From DATDRS01 sp035291605 (lineage in GTDB: Bacteria; Chloroflexota; Anaerolineae; Anaerolineales; UBA6663), in assembly GCA_035291605.1 (NCBI GenBank), contig DATDRS010000427.1:1-6531 (forward strand): 6,531 nt of DNA, written 5' to 3'. The translations under genes were made by a program, and so were the position numbers. Positions 5,681 through 6,531 of this stretch are shown here, piece by piece. Each line of letters begins with the position of its first letter. The stretch's first letter is position 1. The notes under the pieces are model-generated. The model saw only the letters and a list, made by a program, of their open reading frames with translations. It searched no databases and was not told the DNA's origin.

Positions 5681-6382
5681 CTAGCTTTCTGGGCAGGCTA
5701 GCATATAACCGACCCCTGAACTCGTGACGATCCACTTGGGATTGGCCGGGTCGGCTTCGAGTTTCTTGCGGAGGTAACGGATGTAGGCGCGCAGGTAGTC
5801 CAGATCATCGCGGTATTCCGCGCCCCACACGGTCGTGAGCAGCTGTTCGTGGAGCAAGACTTGATTGAGGTGCGTAGCGAGTTCGCGCAGCAGGTTATAT
5901 TCGGTGCGGGTCAGCTGGATTTCACGGCCCTGCACCGTAACGCGACGGCGGGCCAGGTCAATCCGCAACTCGCCGCAGACGATTTCCGATTCGGTGGGCG
6001 CAATCGGCTCATGGCGCGCCCGCTTGAGCACCGCCCGCACGCGCGCGAGCAATTCTTTAGAACTGAAAGGCTTGGTGAGGTAATCATCTGCGCCCGCGTC
6101 GAAGCCGCGCAGCAGGTCGGACTCGCGGGCCTTGGCTGTGAGCATAATGATCGGCACGTCGGAATACTCGCGCACGCGCCGGGCGACTTCGTACCCATCC
6201 GTCTTGCCGGTGAGGACAATGTCCAGCAGAATGAGGTCGGGCTGTTCGAGGGAGACCATTTCAATCGCGGCCTCCCCATTGCCGATGGAGAGCACGCTGA
6301 AGCCGGCGGCAGTGAGAACCTCGCGCACCAGCCGGACGAGCTTGGGTTCATCATCAACGACAAGGATACGCGCTTCGGTCAT
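5681..6382 (-). CDS. OmpR/PhoB-family two-component response regulator
   Basis: This 233-aa transcription factor should be phosphorylated by the histidine kinase encoded just upstream. The receiver domain (about 4-118) has the acidic pair D10/D11, phospho-acceptor D54 in LILLDIVL, switch residues T82 (MLTAK) and Y101, and K104 (TKPFS), all intact. A short linker precedes the winged-helix DNA-binding domain (about 133-230). That domain includes LTRTEYNLLRELATHLNQV, the VWGAEY turn, the recognition-helix region YLRAYIRYLRKKLE, and the wing VTSSGVGYML. The last domain looks closest to KdpE-like regulators, but kdp genes are not in view and the regulon cannot be read. The start ATG (6382-6380) follows AAGGA at 7 nt spacing. 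Length is normal for the family. The gene ends TAG and is followed by an intrinsic terminator. Confidence 0.96.
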   Translation of the reverse strand: MTEARILVVDDEPKLVRLVREVLTAAGFSVLSIGNGEAAIEMVSLEQPDLILLDIVLTGKTDGYEVARRVREYSDVPIIMLTAKARESDLLRGFDAGADDYLTKPFSSKELLARVRAVLKRARHEPIAPTESEIVCGELRIDLARRRVTVQGREIQLTRTEYNLLRELATHLNQVLLHEQLLTTVWGAEYRDDLDYLRAYIRYLRKKLEADPANPKWIVTSSGVGYMLACPES

Positions 6383-6414
6383 GTGGTGATCCTTATCTAT
6401 CTATAGCTTCCTGG

Positions 6415-6431
6415 GCCCCGGCTGGCGGGGC
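6415..6431 (-). other. Small GC hairpin in the kinase-regulator spacer
   Basis: Within the 59-nt gap between the kinase stop and the regulator start, GCCCCG and CGGGGC can pair around a 5-nt loop. It is not followed by T residues on the minus strand, so it is not a terminator. It may modestly tune or protect the downstream message, or simply reflect GC richness. Confidence 0.3.
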
Positions 6432-6441
6432 GGCCAGACGG

Positions 6442-6531
6442 CTACTCACGCGCTTCTGAGCTTAACCCCGCGCGGGGAAGCGAAAAATACAGCGTCGTCC
6501 CCTGTCCGGCTTTGCTCTCGGCCCAGATCCG
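6442..6531 (-). CDS. Sensor histidine kinase, C-terminal end (truncated by window)
   Basis: On the minus strand the frame starting at the window edge encodes 29 residues and stops at TAG (6444-6442). The residues RIWAESKAGQGTTLYFSLPR are the typical end of a HATPase_c domain: a 'G..(I/V)w.eS..g.GttF.f.LP' segment holding the G2-box glycines. They are followed by a short tail of nine residues. This identifies the gene as a histidine kinase that would autophosphorylate and pass phosphate to the response regulator 59 nt downstream in the same direction. The sensory region and H-box lie outside the window, so the signal is unknown. Confidence 0.88.
   Translation of the reverse strand, partial: RIWAESKAGQGTTLYFSLPRAGLSSEARE

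Noticed and set aside
5849..6406. 185-codon plus-strand ORF opposite the response regulator
   Set aside because: Antisense to a complete, motif-perfect response regulator; no RBS or domain signal supports it.

Overview
The window looks like a stretch of a GC-rich bacterial chromosome carrying mostly housekeeping and central nitrogen metabolism genes. The closest fit is an environmental Chloroflexota (Anaerolineae-like) genome. That assignment is an inference from three things: a lone gatB, tandem glutamate dehydrogenase paralogues with a KdpE-like response regulator nearby, and intergenic palindromes of the 'accgcaaag…ctttgcggtt' and 'cgtattgcgt…acgcaatacg' kind. No rRNA or marker gene is present to settle it. 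I see no mobile-element gene, CRISPR array or tRNA.

Left part, plus strand (1-3268). The 3' end of a DUF3052-like gene is followed by an imperfect inverted repeat (271-352). Then come a full-length gatB (GatCAB amidotransferase subunit B), a second short inverted repeat (1866-1900), and a first glutamate dehydrogenase (428 aa, 1934-3220). No terminator is visible between gatB and this gene, so they may be co-transcribed. A clear intrinsic terminator (3240-3268) closes the unit.

Middle, plus strand (3269-4933). A leader of about 250 nt contains an orphan full-consensus Shine-Dalgarno sequence, an 8-codon mini-ORF and several inverted repeats. It precedes a second glutamate dehydrogenase (430 aa, 3521-4813) of a different subfamily, resembling the Thermococcales-type enzyme. 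A GC-rich hairpin and then a strong intrinsic terminator follow. The two paralogues therefore appear to be separate transcription units although adjacent. Both keep the catalytic lysines and aspartate, but they differ sharply in the dinucleotide-binding region, so they may differ in cofactor, regulation or direction.

Right part, minus strand (4949-6531). Reading leftward from the right edge: the last 29 codons of a sensor histidine kinase, a complete OmpR/PhoB-type response regulator with its own terminator, and an unrecognised 186-aa protein with a very strong ribosome binding site. The kinase and regulator form an operon. The 186-aa gene lies downstream beyond the terminator and converges with the second glutamate dehydrogenase.

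The window is mainly ordinary. The points most worth a second look are the divergent GDH pair, the unexplained leader of the second GDH, the 186-aa orphan protein, and the two intergenic palindromic repeats.
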